A DNA stretch of 7,494 nt from Actinomycetota bacterium (GTDB lineage: Bacteria > Actinomycetota > Actinomycetes > Nanopelagicales > Nanopelagicaceae): the NCBI GenBank assembly GCA_009705025.1, contig WLDA01000042.1, positions 1 through 7,494 of the forward strand, written 5' to 3'. Shown here piece after piece: positions 6,111-7,494 of this stretch; positions within the stretch are counted from its first letter, which is position 1; each line of letters opens with the position of its first letter. The notes beneath the pieces were generated by a model. The model was given only the letters and a program-made list of their open reading frames with translations, had not been told where the DNA came from and searched no databases. The position numbers and the translations under genes were made by a program.

Positions 6111-6941
6111 ATGAGAGCGCACTTGGGAGGCAGCAGCCGTCAATCATTAGTGATTGCACGCGGCAAAGTTGATGCTGCCGTAAAGGGCGCAACAGTTGAG
6201 AGCGCAACAGCGCTCAGCAGCGAACTTTTCTTTATTGGCGATACCTTCGAAAGCAATATTGCAATACGTCGCGCAATTACTGATCCTTCACGTGATGGCG
6301 CTTCAAAGGCCGCTTTACTCAAAGATCTCTTTGGTAAGAGCGTGGGAGCAACTGCCCTCACTTTGGTTACAGAAGTCAGTGCATTGCGCTGGTCTGCAAC
6401 AAAGGATTTGGTGCAAGTTCTAGAACAATTAGCTATTGAGGCACAAGCAAGTGCTGCAAATATTGCTGGTGAACTAGATCGAGTTGAAGAAGAAATCTTC
6501 ACTGTATCTCGTGCGGTTGCTACAAATTATGAACTCCGTACGGCACTTACCTCATCAGCATCAGTTGCGAAAGCGGCTCTTGTCAAGGAATTGCTCGGTA
6601 AGAATTCTTCACAATCAACTCTGATGCTCGTTTCACATCTTGTTGAAAACTGGAGATCTCGCAGCGTTGAATCTGCATTTGCAGATTATGAATATGCCCT
6701 CGCTGCTCGTCGTAATCGCTTGATCGCACTTGTTCGTGTGGCAGCGCCACTTTCAAGCGCACAACACACACGCCTAATTGACGCTCTAACAAAGCAAGCG
6801 GGCCAACCAGTTCGCGTCAATGTTGAAGTAGATAAGTCAATTGTTGGTGGAGTTTCAATCAAGTATGCAGATGAGTTAGTAGATGGTTCAGTTTCACATC
6901 GTTTAGCTGGTGCAGGCCGTGCACTCGCTGGAAGTAATTGA
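6111..6941 (+). CDS. atpH: F-type ATP synthase subunit delta, long actinobacterial form
   Basis: Delta (OSCP type) caps the F1 head and binds the b stalk. The 276-residue product is about 100 residues longer than the typical delta of roughly 175-180, which is normal for actinobacteria. The extra length comes from a copy of the N-terminal helical domain: residues about 38-99 and 128-187 share the same pattern (E-L/I-F, N49/N139, R53/R143, A55/A145, T57/T147, then K-A-A-L and GK at 75-76 and 163-164). The C-terminal domain, with PLSSAQHTRL, VNVEVDKSIVGGV and the final VDGSVSHRLAGAGRAL, is typical of the family. The ATG follows AAGGA (6100-6104) with a six-base spacer, overlapping the end of atpF. 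Start and stop are clear, and the frame is intact throughout. Confidence 0.95.
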   Translation: MRAHLGGSSRQSLVIARGKVDAAVKGATVESATALSSELFFIGDTFESNIAIRRAITDPSRDGASKAALLKDLFGKSVGATALTLVTEVSALRWSATKDLVQVLEQLAIEAQASAANIAGELDRVEEEIFTVSRAVATNYELRTALTSSASVAKAALVKELLGKNSSQSTLMLVSHLVENWRSRSVESAFADYEYALAARRNRLIALVRVAAPLSSAQHTRLIDALTKQAGQPVRVNVEVDKSIVGGVSIKYADELVDGSVSHRLAGAGRALAGSN

Positions 6942-6988
6942 TTTAGGTTCACAGAAGTTTTATAAGAAAAAGACAAAGGGAGATAGAC

Positions 6989-7494
6989 ATGGCAGAGCTC
7001 AAGATCAACCCAGAAGAAATTCGGGGCGCCTTAGCGAACTTCGTTAAGTCATACGATCCAGGCGTAGCAGCACGCGATGAGGTTGGAACCGTTAGCCAAG
7101 CAGGCGATGGCATCGCACGCGTTGAAGGTTTGCCATCAACAATGGCAAACGAACTTCTGCAATTTGAAAATGGAACCCTCGGTCTTGCACTCAACCTAGA
7201 CGTCCGCGAAATCGGTGTTGTTATTTTGGGTGGTTACGAAGGAATTGAAGAAGGAACATCAGTTCGACGTACAGGTGAAATTCTCTCTGTGCCAGTTGGA
7301 GATGCATTCCTTGGTCGCGTAGTTGATCCACTTGGCCGTCCAATCGATGGCAAGGGCGAAATCAAAGCAGATGCACGTCGCGCACTCGAACTACAGGCAC
7401 CATCAGTTGTAGAGCGCCAACCTGTAAAGGAGCCACTTGCAACTGGTATCAAAGCTATTGATGCGATGACAGCTATTGGTCGCGGACAGCGTCA
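6989..7494 (+). CDS. atpA: F-type ATP synthase subunit alpha, N-terminal part, 3' end outside window
   Basis: Alpha is the non-catalytic nucleotide-binding subunit of the F1 hexamer. The first 168 codons plus two bases are present. They begin [11 protein letters not shown], a helix that binds delta, followed by the beta-barrel domain with [32 protein letters not shown] and GYEGIEEG, then [19 protein letters not shown] at the start of the nucleotide-binding domain. The window stops after GRGQR, just before the Walker A P-loop, so the truncation is only the sequence edge. The ATG follows AAGGGAG (6976-6982) with a six-base spacer, one of the best ribosome binding sites here, as expected for a subunit needed in three copies per complex. 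The 47-base gap after atpH shows no other feature. The remaining genes atpG, atpD and atpC are expected downstream. Confidence 0.98.
   Translation, partial: MAELKINPEEIRGALANFVKSYDPGVAARDEVGTVSQAGDGIARVEGLPSTMANELLQFENGTLGLALNLDVREIGVVILGGYEGIEEGTSVRRTGEILSVPVGDAFLGRVVDPLGRPIDGKGEIKADARRALELQAPSVVERQPVKEPLATGIKAIDAMTAIGRGQR

Noticed and set aside
6140..6502. Minus-strand open frame of 120 codons opposite atpH
   Set aside because: Low-complexity composition with no recognisable motif. It lies opposite a well-supported delta subunit.
6942..6988. TATAAG in the atpH-atpA gap as a promoter
   Set aside because: No -35 element at proper spacing, and a strong ribosome binding site explains the gap. 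An internal promoter is not supported.

Overview
The window is a compact, all-plus-strand stretch of an actinobacterial chromosome. It reads prmC (5' end missing), a tsaC/Sua5-family gene, glyA, wecA, atpI-like, atpZ-like, atpB, atpE, atpF, atpH and atpA (3' end missing). From memory, this order matches the classic actinobacterial neighbourhood: in mycobacteria and streptomycetes hemK/prmC, a Sua5 gene, rfe/wecA, an AtpI-like gene and the atp operon are adjacent, with glyA between Sua5 and wecA in some lineages. Base composition in the lines I counted by hand is mostly 42-50% G+C, low for Actinobacteria. Together with very short gaps and the long actinobacterial-type delta subunit, this suggests a streamlined freshwater actinobacterium of the acI / Nanopelagicales type. 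That assignment is inference.

Region 1 (1-3781) holds translation, tRNA-modification, one-carbon and envelope genes. PrmC methylates release factors. The Sua5/TsaC-family protein would normally make threonylcarbamoyl-AMP for the t6A tRNA modification, but its active-site motifs look eroded. GlyA (SHMT) supplies one-carbon units and glycine. WecA starts envelope glycan synthesis on a polyprenyl phosphate. Gaps between these genes are 2, 20 and 6 bases, and wecA overlaps the next gene by 4 bases.

Region 2 (3778-4385) encodes two small membrane proteins, an AtpI-like four-helix protein and a 61-residue AtpZ-like two-helix protein, which usually precede the ATP synthase genes. The 122-base gap that follows (4386-4507) contains a plausible sigma70-type promoter and the ribosome binding site of atpB.

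Region 3 (4508-7494) encodes the ATP synthase subunits a, c, b, delta and the first 168 codons of alpha; the window ends just before the alpha P-loop. The c subunit has the proton-carrying glutamate and no Na+-binding signature, so the enzyme is most likely proton driven.

I saw no mobile element, CRISPR array, tRNA or rRNA, and no new multi-gene system. The point most worth following is the apparently inactivated TsaC/Sua5 homologue. Next are the glyA start region, where one motif could be a -10 element or a Shine-Dalgarno, the glycine-poor packing motif in subunit c, and the internal duplication in subunit delta.
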